A stretch of DNA of 5,942 nt from an uncultured Verrucomicrobia subdivision 3 bacterium (lineage in GTDB: Bacteria > Verrucomicrobiota > Verrucomicrobiia > Limisphaerales > UBA11358), in contig CAIOUK010000053.1 in the NCBI GenBank assembly GCA_903861445.1, positions 1 to 5,942 of the forward strand, given 5' to 3'. Made by a program: the position numbers and the translations under genes. Below the pieces are notes generated by a model. The model searched no databases and was not told the DNA's origin. It saw only the letters and a program-made list of their open reading frames with translations. Below, piece after piece: positions 1-5,506 of this stretch (position 1 is its first letter; the number at the start of each line of letters is the position of its first letter).

Positions 1-528
1 AAAAAATTTGGTGCTGAAAGTCTGGCCGCACTCAAGGTTGGTGTTCGCGCCGACCTGGAAAACGAGCTGAAATACTCGCGATCAAAGAATCTGCGCGGCC
101 AGCTAATCCGGGCTTTGCTGGGCAAGGTGAATTTTGACCTGCCGGAATCGGCGGTCGCCAACGAAACGCGCAACGTGGTCTATGACCTCGTCCGCCAAAA
201 CACGCAGCGCGGCCTGTCGCGCGAGCTGATCGAGACGCAGAAGGACGAGATTTATTCCATCGCCGCGACGAACGCGAAGGAGCGCGTGAAGCTGGCGTTC
301 CTCGTCGGCAAGATCGCCGCGCAGGAAAAGATCCAGGCGACGCAGGAGGACGTCATCAAGCGCGCGCAGCAGCTCGCGATGATGTATCAAATGCCGTTCG
401 ACCAGTTCGTGAAGGATTTGCAGAAGCGCGACGGCGTGAACGAGCTTTACCAGCAGGTGATGCACGAAAAGGTGCTGGAGCTGATCGAGAAGAACGCCGC
501 CGTCACGGAAACCGCGCCGGCGAAATAA
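1..528 (+). CDS. tig: Trigger factor, C-terminal part (5' truncated by window edge)
   Basis: The frame is open from base 1 and ends at TAA 526-528, giving 175 residues of a protein whose start lies left of the window. Trigger factor is the ribosome-associated chaperone that shields nascent chains in the cytosol. What is visible corresponds to the C-terminal helical chaperone domain. It begins with a helical stretch leading into 'VNFDLPESAV' (about residues 41-50 of the fragment), the conserved 'F-D-L-P-E-S' turn that opens this domain in the family. It continues with 'RVKLAFLVGKIAAQEKI', the usual hydrophobic helix, and ends in a charged helix and an Ala/Pro-rich tail. The ribosome-binding and FKBP-like domains are not in the window. 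clpP and clpX, the frequent downstream neighbours of tig, do not follow here; a TolC-family gene does, 43 bp downstream. Family assignment is by recalled sequence pattern and is secure. Nothing suggests a disrupted gene. Confidence 0.93.
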   Translation, partial: KKFGAESLAALKVGVRADLENELKYSRSKNLRGQLIRALLGKVNFDLPESAVANETRNVVYDLVRQNTQRGLSRELIETQKDEIYSIAATNAKERVKLAFLVGKIAAQEKIQATQEDVIKRAQQLAMMYQMPFDQFVKDLQKRDGVNELYQQVMHEKVLELIEKNAAVTETAPAK

Positions 529-571
529 CCTTTCGGTTACTTTGCGGCGGCGGCAAGCGTCTGGTTTGCCA

Positions 572-2041
572 ATGAAAAAAATCGCTGCCTGTTTGTTTTT
601 GTCCGCGGCGGCCGCGTTCGCGCAGACGAATTCGCCGTCCGTCCGCCCGCTGTCGCTGCAGGACTGCCTCGTCGCGGCGTTGAAAAGCAATTTCGACGTG
701 CGCGCGGAGCGCTTCGCGCCGGAAATCTCGCTGCTCAACCTCCACGCCGCCTACGCGGGCTACGATCCGCTGTTCAGCCTTTCCGGCACGCATAATCACA
801 GCCTGTCCGGTGGTGTTTTCACGACCAACAACATTCCGGTTGCCGACGGCAACAGCTTTACTTCCGGTCTCGGCGGCGCGACGCCGTGGGGGATGAATTA
901 TAATTTGAGCGGCAACGTCGCGGAAAATTACGGTTTCGGTTCAACCGGCAATTATGACAGTTCCGGTGGCCAAATCGGCGTGAGCGTGACCCAGCCGCTG
1001 TTGAAAAATTTCTGGACGGACAACAACCGGCTCGCCATTTCAGTTGCCAAAAACCGGTTGAAATATTCCGAACAAGGTTTGCGCCAGCAGCTCATCGCCA
1101 CGGTGACGGCGGTGGAGAATGCGTTTTACGAATTAATTTTTGCGCGTGAAAACCTGAAGGTCGAACAGCAGGCGCTGGATTTGGCGCAGACGCAGTTGGA
1201 TCAGGATAAACAGCGCGTGCAGGTCGGCACGCTCGCACCGCTGGACGTGCAGCAGGACGAGGCACAGGTGGCGCAAAGCCATGCGAACCTCATCGCCGCG
1301 CAGTTCACCCTGGCGACGGACGAAAACACACTGAAGAATCTCATCACGGATCATTATGCGCAGTGGCACGATGTGCGTATTGAGCCGGTGGCGACGCTGG
1401 CGGCGGCGCGGCAGTTGTTCGACGTGCAGGACAGTTGGACCAAAGGTCTGACGCAGCGGCCGGATTTTACGGAGGCGAAATTGAACGTCGAGCAGCAGGG
1501 CATTCAGTTGAAGTATTATCGCAACCAGCTTTTTCCCGAACTCGACCTTGTGGGCAGCTACGGTTACAACGGCGCGGGACAGGAATTCAGCGACGCCTTC
1601 GGCCAATACTCGACGGCCAACCGGCCGTTTTACACCTACGGCGCGCAGCTATCCATTCCGTTGAGCAACACCAAGGCGCGCAACAATCTCAAGGCTGGCA
1701 AGGCGACGGAACAGCAGCTTTTGTTGCAGCTCAAGCAGCTCGAGCAAAATGTGATGGTGGAGATTGACAACGCGGTGAAACAGGCGCAATCCGCGTGGGA
1801 AAGCGTGGATGCCACGAAGCAGGCGCGCACCTACGCCGCCGCCGCGCTGGATGCCGAGCAGAAAAAATATGCCGTCGGCAAAAGCACGACTTTTACCGTG
1901 TTGCAATTGCAGAACAATCTGACCGCCGCCCGTTCGCAGGAAATCCGCTCGCTCGCCAATTACAACGAGGCGATCGCCAATCTTGCGCAGCAGGAAGGCA
2001 GCACGCTGGAGCGGAATAAAGTAGATTTGTCGGTGAAATAA
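572..2041 (+). CDS. TolC-family outer membrane efflux channel
   Basis: A 489-residue protein of the outer membrane efflux protein (OEP/TolC) family, whose trimers form a beta-barrel and periplasmic alpha-helical tunnel for type I secretion or drug efflux. The ATG at 572 is chosen because it opens a clean signal peptide: 'MKK', a hydrophobic core (residues 4-16) and an AFA|Q cleavage site near residue 17. The in-frame TTG at 542 would add ten residues before it. The two structural repeats of the family are visible: a long helical stretch with 'VGTLAPLDVQQDEAQVAQ' (about 218-235) and its counterpart 'VGKSTTFTVLQLQNNLTAAR' (about 435-454). Strand-like Gly/Asn-rich segments (about 62-140 and 325-365) fit the barrel portions. 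Length is normal for the family. No clear Shine-Dalgarno precedes the ATG. No membrane-fusion protein, ABC or RND pump gene adjoins it, so substrate and partner cannot be assigned. The 3' end faces the CPBP gene with only 3 bp between stop codons. Confidence 0.92.
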   Translation: MKKIAACLFLSAAAAFAQTNSPSVRPLSLQDCLVAALKSNFDVRAERFAPEISLLNLHAAYAGYDPLFSLSGTHNHSLSGGVFTTNNIPVADGNSFTSGLGGATPWGMNYNLSGNVAENYGFGSTGNYDSSGGQIGVSVTQPLLKNFWTDNNRLAISVAKNRLKYSEQGLRQQLIATVTAVENAFYELIFARENLKVEQQALDLAQTQLDQDKQRVQVGTLAPLDVQQDEAQVAQSHANLIAAQFTLATDENTLKNLITDHYAQWHDVRIEPVATLAAARQLFDVQDSWTKGLTQRPDFTEAKLNVEQQGIQLKYYRNQLFPELDLVGSYGYNGAGQEFSDAFGQYSTANRPFYTYGAQLSIPLSNTKARNNLKAGKATEQQLLLQLKQLEQNVMVEIDNAVKQAQSAWESVDATKQARTYAAAALDAEQKKYAVGKSTTFTVLQLQNNLTAARSQEIRSLANYNEAIANLAQQEGSTLERNKVDLSVK

Positions 2042-2049
2042 ATTTCACC
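2032..2049. terminator. Possible bidirectional stem-loop spanning both convergent stop codons
   Basis: GGTGAAA (2032-2038), a TAAA loop and TTTCACC (2043-2049) form a perfect 7-bp stem. It can be drawn as 8 bp with a 2-nt loop. The TAA of the TolC-like gene (2039-2041) and the TGA of the oppositely oriented CPBP gene (complement of 2045-2047) both lie inside it. Placement at the 3' ends of converging genes fits a shared transcript end. However, no T-run follows on either strand, so it is not a standard intrinsic terminator. Confidence 0.35.
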
Positions 2050-2749
2050 AGAACTGCCACGCCCCGCGCCAGACAATCCAGATGCCCAGCAGAAAATTCG
2101 TGATGGCGTGCGCCGTCATCGCGTCACCGAGCCGGTTCTTCCGCAGCACCAGCCATTGATACGCCGCGCCGCAAATGATTCCCGCCAACCATTCGTTGTG
2201 GGAAAGACCAAACGCCAGTGCGGTCACAAAAAATGGGATTGGCAAAAACCGGTTCAACGGCACGGAGAGGAAATTCTGGCTGGCGATATAGCGATACAAA
2301 AATGAGCGGTAGAAAATTTCTTCCAGCGGCGGCACGATGAAGGTGGAGCCGAGAATCCGCGTGACGATGAATAGCCAAGCGAGCGCGGAGCTGGTGCCGA
2401 ATTGAATATTGGGATTCCACGCCGCTGGCGCAGTCTTAGGTGCGTGCGCCAGACCGAGTTTCAGCCACAACGAATTTTGCGTCGTCCATTCGCCGTTGAT
2501 ACCGACCCAGACGGCGAAGATTCCGATGCCCACCGCGACGGCTTCCCAACTGAAGGCCCAGCGCATTTCGGCGACGTGCGAACGAATCTCAAAAATCAGC
2601 CACAAACCGACGAGTGTTTTTGCCAGATAAAACCAGTAGGCCGAGGCCGGACCGAATTGTCCCTGCGCGGCCGTGAGCAGGAGGAAAATGACGAAGGGCG
2701 CGACGCGCGCCAGCAGCGGTGATGCGGAAAAAAATCTTCGCAGAGGCAC
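2045..2749 (-). CDS. CPBP (CAAX protease/Abi) family intramembrane metalloprotease
   Basis: A 234-residue, strongly hydrophobic protein with several predicted membrane spans (about 15-28, 38-54, 68-83, 121-140, 170-183, 186-202, 212-228). The CPBP/Rce1-like glutamate-dependent protease signature is complete. It has the EExxxR motif (E143, E144, R148), FxxxH (F180, H184) and the final HxxxN (H214, N218). Together these should form the metal site and catalytic core inside the inner membrane. The start is GTG at 2749, 4 nt after the upstream GspB-like stop, with GGGGGA (complement of 2758-2763) 8 nt ahead of it. Tight spacing implies co-translation with the GspB-like and ATPase genes. A sub-branch of this family ('CAAX prenyl protease-related') is known from PEP-CTERM/exosortase loci. 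Size and neighbours fit that branch, but this is inference, since no exosortase or PEP-CTERM substrate is in view. Other possible roles are bacteriocin immunity or peptide maturation. Confidence 0.88.
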   Translation of the reverse strand: MPLRRFFSASPLLARVAPFVIFLLLTAAQGQFGPASAYWFYLAKTLVGLWLIFEIRSHVAEMRWAFSWEAVAVGIGIFAVWVGINGEWTTQNSLWLKLGLAHAPKTAPAAWNPNIQFGTSSALAWLFIVTRILGSTFIVPPLEEIFYRSFLYRYIASQNFLSVPLNRFLPIPFFVTALAFGLSHNEWLAGIICGAAYQWLVLRKNRLGDAMTAHAITNFLLGIWIVWRGAWQFW

Positions 2750-2753
2750 GGCG

Positions 2754-3239
2754 TCAGTCCCCCATGCCGATTTTAATGACCTTGCCGTCGGAACCGATGA
2801 GCGTGACGGTGTATTTCGTAATTTCCTTCACGCGATATTGCTTGAAATGGTCGCCAGGCCGGACGGTTTTGCCGTCCACAATGGCGCTCGGCGCGGTGGG
2901 CGAATAAAAAATGCCCTGCAATACCGGCGAGTCCGGCGGATTGAGCGGTTCCGGGGTGGGTGGCGGTGGATTTGATTTGACGTCGGGCACAACGTCCGTG
3001 GGCGGTTGGGCAGCAGCTTCCTTGTCGGCTTGAATCATGGTGTCGTTGACCGCGCGATGCGCCATGGACCAGCCGGTGAAGAAAATCCCGATGAGAATCA
3101 CCGCGATGACGAGGAGGGGAATCAGCCAGTTCTTCCGCGAATCCGCTTCGTCATCGGCCGGGCGCAACGGCGGCAGATTGCCGGACGGGCGCGGCGGAGT
3201 TTTCCGCGCCTGCTTCAAGGCATCGTTAATCAAGCTCAT
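2754..3239 (-). CDS. GspB-like single-span membrane protein of a type II secretion/pilus-type system
   Basis: A 161-residue protein with the layout of GspB-type partners of GspA ATPases. It has a short cytosolic N-terminus beginning 'MSLINDALKQARK' (a hallmark start of this group), a basic and Pro-rich stretch, one transmembrane helix (about 38-57), a Pro/Asp-rich periplasmic linker (about 79-104) and a compact beta-rich C-terminal domain (about 107-160). The C-terminal domain contains 'LQGIFYSPTAPSAIVDG', a 'RPGD' turn and 'VTLIGSDGKVIKI', the pattern shared by GspB, GspC and PilP-like periplasmic domains. The ATG at 3237-3239 overlaps the ATPase stop as ATGA, and GAGGGG lies 11 nt upstream, so translation is probably coupled. 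In GspAB systems this partner connects the ATPase with the periplasm and secretin assembly. Whether that holds here is inferred from family and gene order. MSHA-pilus-type accessory proteins are the main alternative. Confidence 0.8.
   Translation of the reverse strand: MSLINDALKQARKTPPRPSGNLPPLRPADDEADSRKNWLIPLLVIAVILIGIFFTGWSMAHRAVNDTMIQADKEAAAQPPTDVVPDVKSNPPPPTPEPLNPPDSPVLQGIFYSPTAPSAIVDGKTVRPGDHFKQYRVKEITKYTVTLIGSDGKVIKIGMGD
2758..2763 (-). promoter_or_regulatory. Shine-Dalgarno for the CPBP gene, supporting its GTG start
   Basis: On the - strand GGGGGA ends 8 nt before the GTG at 2749. It lies within the last codons and stop region of the GspB-like gene. With no ATG nearby in frame, this site decides for the GTG start. 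Confidence 0.55.
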
Positions 3240-4051
3240 GAATGGATATTCCCCTCAAGGTCGCGGATGGCTCGGCCGACCATCCGATAATTAATCCGGT
3301 AACTGCGCTCCACAAATCCCGCCAGCAGCGCCTTGTCGCAAATGGCGTTCACCAAGCGCGGCACGCCTTGACTGTAACCGAACACGCGCCAGATGGCCGG
3401 TCCGGTGAAGGCCGGCACCCCGTTCGAACCCGCCAAGGCCAGCCGATGCTGAATATACTGCCCGACCTCCGTCCGCGTCAACGCATTCAGATGATAACGC
3501 ACGGTGATGCGCTGGCGGAGTTGTTTTAGGCGCGGGCTGTTCAGGCGGTCGCGCAATTCCGGCTGGCCCATCAGGACGATTTGCAGCAGTTTGCGGTCGT
3601 CCGTTTCCAGGTTGGAAATCAAGCGCACCTGTTCCAATAATTCCTCCGTCAAATTCTGCGCCTCGTCCACGATCAAAACCGATTCCTTGCCGGCCAGCGC
3701 CTGCTTGAGCAAAAAATCATTGATAATCCCCATTGTTTCCAGCCGATCCAGCCCTTTCACGTGCAGGCCAAACTCGGTGGCGATGGCTTTCATCAGTTCG
3801 TCGCCGCTCATCACGGGATTCAGAATCAGCGCCGTGGAAAAATTACCGTCCAGCTTTTCCAGCAGCGCGCGGCACAACGTCGTTTTGCCCGCGCCGACTT
3901 CGCCGGTGAGCTGCACAAAGCCTTTCCGCTCGCGGATGCCGTAGTGCAGATGATTGAACGCCTCGCGGTGCTTGGTGCTGTGAAAAAGAAAGCGCGGGTT
4001 CGGCGTGATGTCGAACGGCGCCAGCTTTAATCCATAAAACTCCAGATACAC
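3236..4051 (-). CDS. GspA/ExeA-like AAA ATPase (short form)
   Basis: A 271-residue P-loop ATPase of the ExeA/GspA group. The N-terminus 'MYLEFYGLKLAPFDITPNP' and 'FLFHS' is the family's typical opening. Walker A is G50-E-V-G-A-G-K-T-T58, Walker B is 'SVLIVDEAQ' (124-132, D129/E130), the sensor-1-like strand is 'LQIVLMGQPEL' (156-166) and arginines at 'LRQRITVRYHL' (178-188) lie near the expected arginine finger. A C-terminal helical lid (about 212-265) follows. GspA ATPases power or organise secretin assembly; short relatives also sit in PEP-CTERM/exosortase loci. The peptidoglycan-binding C-terminal domain and membrane span of Aeromonas-type ExeA are absent, so the protein should be cytosolic and lean on the GspB-like partner. 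The start is GTG at 4051. An in-frame TAA lies four codons upstream and no ATG precedes the conserved N-terminus. No good ribosome site is visible. The stop overlaps the next ATG by 4 nt. Confidence 0.9.
   Translation of the reverse strand: MYLEFYGLKLAPFDITPNPRFLFHSTKHREAFNHLHYGIRERKGFVQLTGEVGAGKTTLCRALLEKLDGNFSTALILNPVMSGDELMKAIATEFGLHVKGLDRLETMGIINDFLLKQALAGKESVLIVDEAQNLTEELLEQVRLISNLETDDRKLLQIVLMGQPELRDRLNSPRLKQLRQRITVRYHLNALTRTEVGQYIQHRLALAGSNGVPAFTGPAIWRVFGYSQGVPRLVNAICDKALLAGFVERSYRINYRMVGRAIRDLEGNIHS
3251..3256 (-). promoter_or_regulatory. Shine-Dalgarno for the GspB-like gene inside the ATPase 3' end
   Basis: GAGGGG on the - strand lies 11 nt before the ATG at 3239, within the last codons of the ATPase gene. 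Together with the ATGA stop/start overlap it supports coupled translation and fixes the start of the GspB-like protein. Confidence 0.5.
3264..3286. repeat. Inverted repeat (7-bp stem) just upstream of the GspB-like ribosome site
   Basis: CGGATGG (3264-3270) and CCATCCG (3280-3286) are perfect reverse complements around a 9-nt centre that contains the palindrome TCGGCCGA (3272-3279). It lies in the ATPase coding sequence (codons for about residues 256-263). In the leftward mRNA it would form a hairpin 7 nt before the GAGGGG ribosome site of the next gene. It may be chance in coding DNA. Confidence 0.3.
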
Positions 4052-4096
4052 AATGGGCTTTTAGCAGAAACCCCCAGTGTTCGCCAAGCAATCCTT

Positions 4097-5257
4097 TCAG
4101 CGCAGAATTGCCCACGCTGTTTTCGCCAATGCCGCCGCTTCCACCGGCGTGCCGATGGTGATGCGCAGATAATCGCTCACTTCCGGCGCGCGGAACCAGC
4201 GCACGAGGATTTTCTGGTTGCGCAATTTCTGGAGCCAGACCTGCGCCGGGAACAGTGGTGGCTTCGCGAAGATGAAATTCGTCTGGCTCGGCAGCACGCG
4301 GAAACCGAGCTTCGTCAGCTCGCGGCTCAACCATTCGCGCGTCGCGATGATTTTTTTGAAATTGACGCGGTAATATTTTAAATCGTCCAGCGTTGCTTCG
4401 GCGGCAATCTGGCCGAGGCCGTTGACGTTGTAGCTATCGCGGATTTTGTCCAGCGCCGCGATGAGTTCCGGATGGCCAACGAAGTAGCCGACGCGCTGGA
4501 AACACAGCGAATACGCCTTGGAAAACGTCCGCGCCACGAGCACATGCGGATATTTCAGCGCCAGTTTCAGAGCGTTTTCATTGGCAAAATCCACATAGGC
4601 TTCATCCAGCACCACCACGCCTTTTTGCGCGCGACAAAGTTTTTCCAGCTCCGCTGTTTTATAACCACGCCCGCTCGGTGCGTTCGGCGTCGTCACCAAA
4701 GTCAGAGCGGCATTGAAATTCCATTGCTGGCCGCGTTTCAACTCCGCCACGCTCGGCGTTGAAAAATCCGACTTGAGCGGCACCGCATTTTTCGCCGCGC
4801 CGTGAATGTCCGCGAGAACCGGATAGAGCGAATAGCTGGGCGTGAAGTATTGAACTGTTTCGGAGGGACAAGCACCGCGAGTTCCTGGCTGTTTTTGATT
4901 GGGGACTCGTGGAATTCGTCCCTCCGAAATCGGCTCCACAAACGCCCGCACCGCCAACGCCAGCACTTCATCCGAGCCGTTGCCGACGATGATGTTTTCC
5001 GGTTTGCAACCGTGCAGCTTCGCCAGCTTGGCGCGTAATTTTTCCGCCGTCGGATTCGGATACAATCGCAGCCGGCCATCCACCGCTGTCTGCACCGCGC
5101 GCAAAACTTTGGGCGACGGCGGATAGGGATTCTCGTTCGTGTTGAGCTTGATCAACCCCTTGATTTTCGGTTGTTCGCCCGGCACATAGGCGTGCAAGTT
5201 GTGAACGAGCGGACGGATAAATCCCGACGGGCGGCTGGCGGTTCGCGACTTTGACAT
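4097..5257 (-). CDS. hisC: Histidinol-phosphate aminotransferase with a repeat-encoded insertion
   Basis: A 386-residue PLP enzyme of aminotransferase fold type I. It exchanges the amino group between glutamate and imidazole acetol phosphate to give histidinol phosphate in histidine synthesis. Diagnostic residues are present: 'KLNTNENPYPPSP' (37-49), Y66 in 'LYPNP', 'GNGSDE' (92-97), N192 in 'TTPNAPSG', D218 and Y221 in 'LDEAYVDF', the PLP lysine K247 in 'RTFSKAYS', R255 in 'QRVGY', and R365 in 'YLRITIG'. The ATG at 5257 lacks a clear ribosome site. A weak TGGACT-N17-TATTTT promoter-like pair on the - strand (complement of 5297-5269) would give a nearly leaderless mRNA. Residues of about 110-133, rich in Arg, Pro and Gly, are encoded by the palindromic element at 4858-4929. 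They lie between 'AFVEP' and 'TVQYFTPSYSLYP', which normally are separated by only one or two residues. The frame and all catalytic residues survive, so the enzyme is probably active. No other his gene is adjacent. Confidence 0.93.
   Translation of the reverse strand: MSKSRTASRPSGFIRPLVHNLHAYVPGEQPKIKGLIKLNTNENPYPPSPKVLRAVQTAVDGRLRLYPNPTAEKLRAKLAKLHGCKPENIIVGNGSDEVLALAVRAFVEPISEGRIPRVPNQKQPGTRGACPSETVQYFTPSYSLYPVLADIHGAAKNAVPLKSDFSTPSVAELKRGQQWNFNAALTLVTTPNAPSGRGYKTAELEKLCRAQKGVVVLDEAYVDFANENALKLALKYPHVLVARTFSKAYSLCFQRVGYFVGHPELIAALDKIRDSYNVNGLGQIAAEATLDDLKYYRVNFKKIIATREWLSRELTKLGFRVLPSQTNFIFAKPPLFPAQVWLQKLRNQKILVRWFRAPEVSDYLRITIGTPVEAAALAKTAWAILR
4858..4929. repeat. 72-bp palindromic element inserted in frame within hisC
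   Basis: The ends TTTCGGAGGGAC (4858-4869) and GTCCCTCCGAAA (4918-4929) are perfect 12-bp inverted repeats. Inside them a second stem pairs 4875-4885 with 4902-4912, with 9 Watson-Crick pairs and 2 G-T pairs. This leaves a symmetric 5-nt internal loop and an apical loop of about 16 nt. The whole element could fold into one long hairpin. Its length is exactly 24 codons, and the hisC frame reads through it without a stop. The encoded peptide (about residues 110-133) has no counterpart in the usual HisC architecture. No flanking target duplication is evident. No second copy occurs in this window, so its repeat nature in the genome is inferred. Confidence 0.72.
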
Positions 5258-5317
5258 CGCGCCATTTCAAAATAAAACTGCGCAAAAGTCGAGTCCATGC
5301 CGAAGCTGGCAGCGGAA

Positions 5318-5394
5318 GGTCTCGCGCGAAGAACGCGAAGTTTGCGAAGAAAAAACTTTTCACCCTTCGCCGCCTTCGTTTTCTTCACGCGACC
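5318..5394. repeat. Imperfect long palindrome made of 9-bp GCGAAGNNN units, upstream of hisC
   Basis: The left half holds three 9-bp units in tandem: GCGAAGAAC (5326-5334), GCGAAGTTT (5335-5343) and GCGAAGAAA (5344-5352). The right half holds three mirrored units: CTTCGCCGC, CTTCGTTTT and CTTCACGCG (about 5365-5391). GGT (5318-5320) and ACC (5392-5394) also pair at the ends. The halves could fold into a long interrupted hairpin with an A/T-rich loop. Sequences of the 'CTTCGCGTTCTTCGCG' kind recur between genes in several bacterial phyla, from general recall. It lies in the divergent region between hisC and the deoxyhypusine-synthase-like gene. No gene is supported here: the overlapping open frames are low-complexity artefacts. 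Confidence 0.55.
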
Positions 5395-5452
5395 GTTTTC
5401 CACACCTGAACGCCAAAACCCATTGAAAACAAGGCTTAAAACAAGTATTTGA

Positions 5453-5481
5453 TTGGCAATCGTAGGGTTCCTGCGTATCGT
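5453..5481 (+). promoter_or_regulatory. Candidate sigma70-type promoter for the deoxyhypusine-synthase-like gene
   Basis: TTGGCA (5453-5458) and TATCGT (5476-5481) are separated by 17 bp, matching the consensus at 5/6 and 4/6 positions. This would put the transcript start about 18-20 nt before the ATG at 5507. An alternative pair, TTGAAA (5423-5428) and TATTTG (5446-5451), also with a 17-bp spacer, lies just upstream. The -35 box falls in an 11-bp perfect palindrome, GATTG-G-CAATC (5451-5461), which could be an operator. All of this is by eye only. Confidence 0.33.
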
Positions 5482-5506
5482 TAGCAGTAGAGAATTTCTC
5501 GACGCC

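Noticed and set aside
526..539. TAACC-TTTC-GGTTA hairpin at the tig stop codon as a terminator
   Set aside because: The stem is only 5 bp, A/T-rich, with no T-run. tig and the next gene are on the same strand, so it is not a convincing terminator.
542..571. Upstream TTG start for the TolC-like gene, adding ten residues
   Set aside because: It would place an Arg-rich leader before a well-formed signal peptide that begins at the ATG at 572.
1133..1606. Long antisense open frame within the TolC-like gene
   Set aside because: It shadows a GC-rich coding gene and its translation shows no family pattern, only Arg/Leu-rich composition. Other antisense and out-of-frame openings over tig, hisC and the CPBP gene were dropped for the same reason.
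4052..4096. G/C-run hairpin (GGG..CCC on the - strand) between hisC and the ATPase as terminator or attenuator
   Set aside because: Pairing needs a bulge and gives a short stem without a following T-run. The gap is compatible with simple read-through.
4858..4929. The hisC insertion as an intein or a frameshift scar
   Set aside because: It is far too short for an intein, has no splice-junction residues, and both flanks stay in one frame with normal HisC sequence on either side.
5326..5352. CRISPR-like or microsatellite reading of the 9-bp GCGAAG units
   Set aside because: The units are contiguous without spacers and are mirrored in the right half, so a palindromic repeat explains them better.
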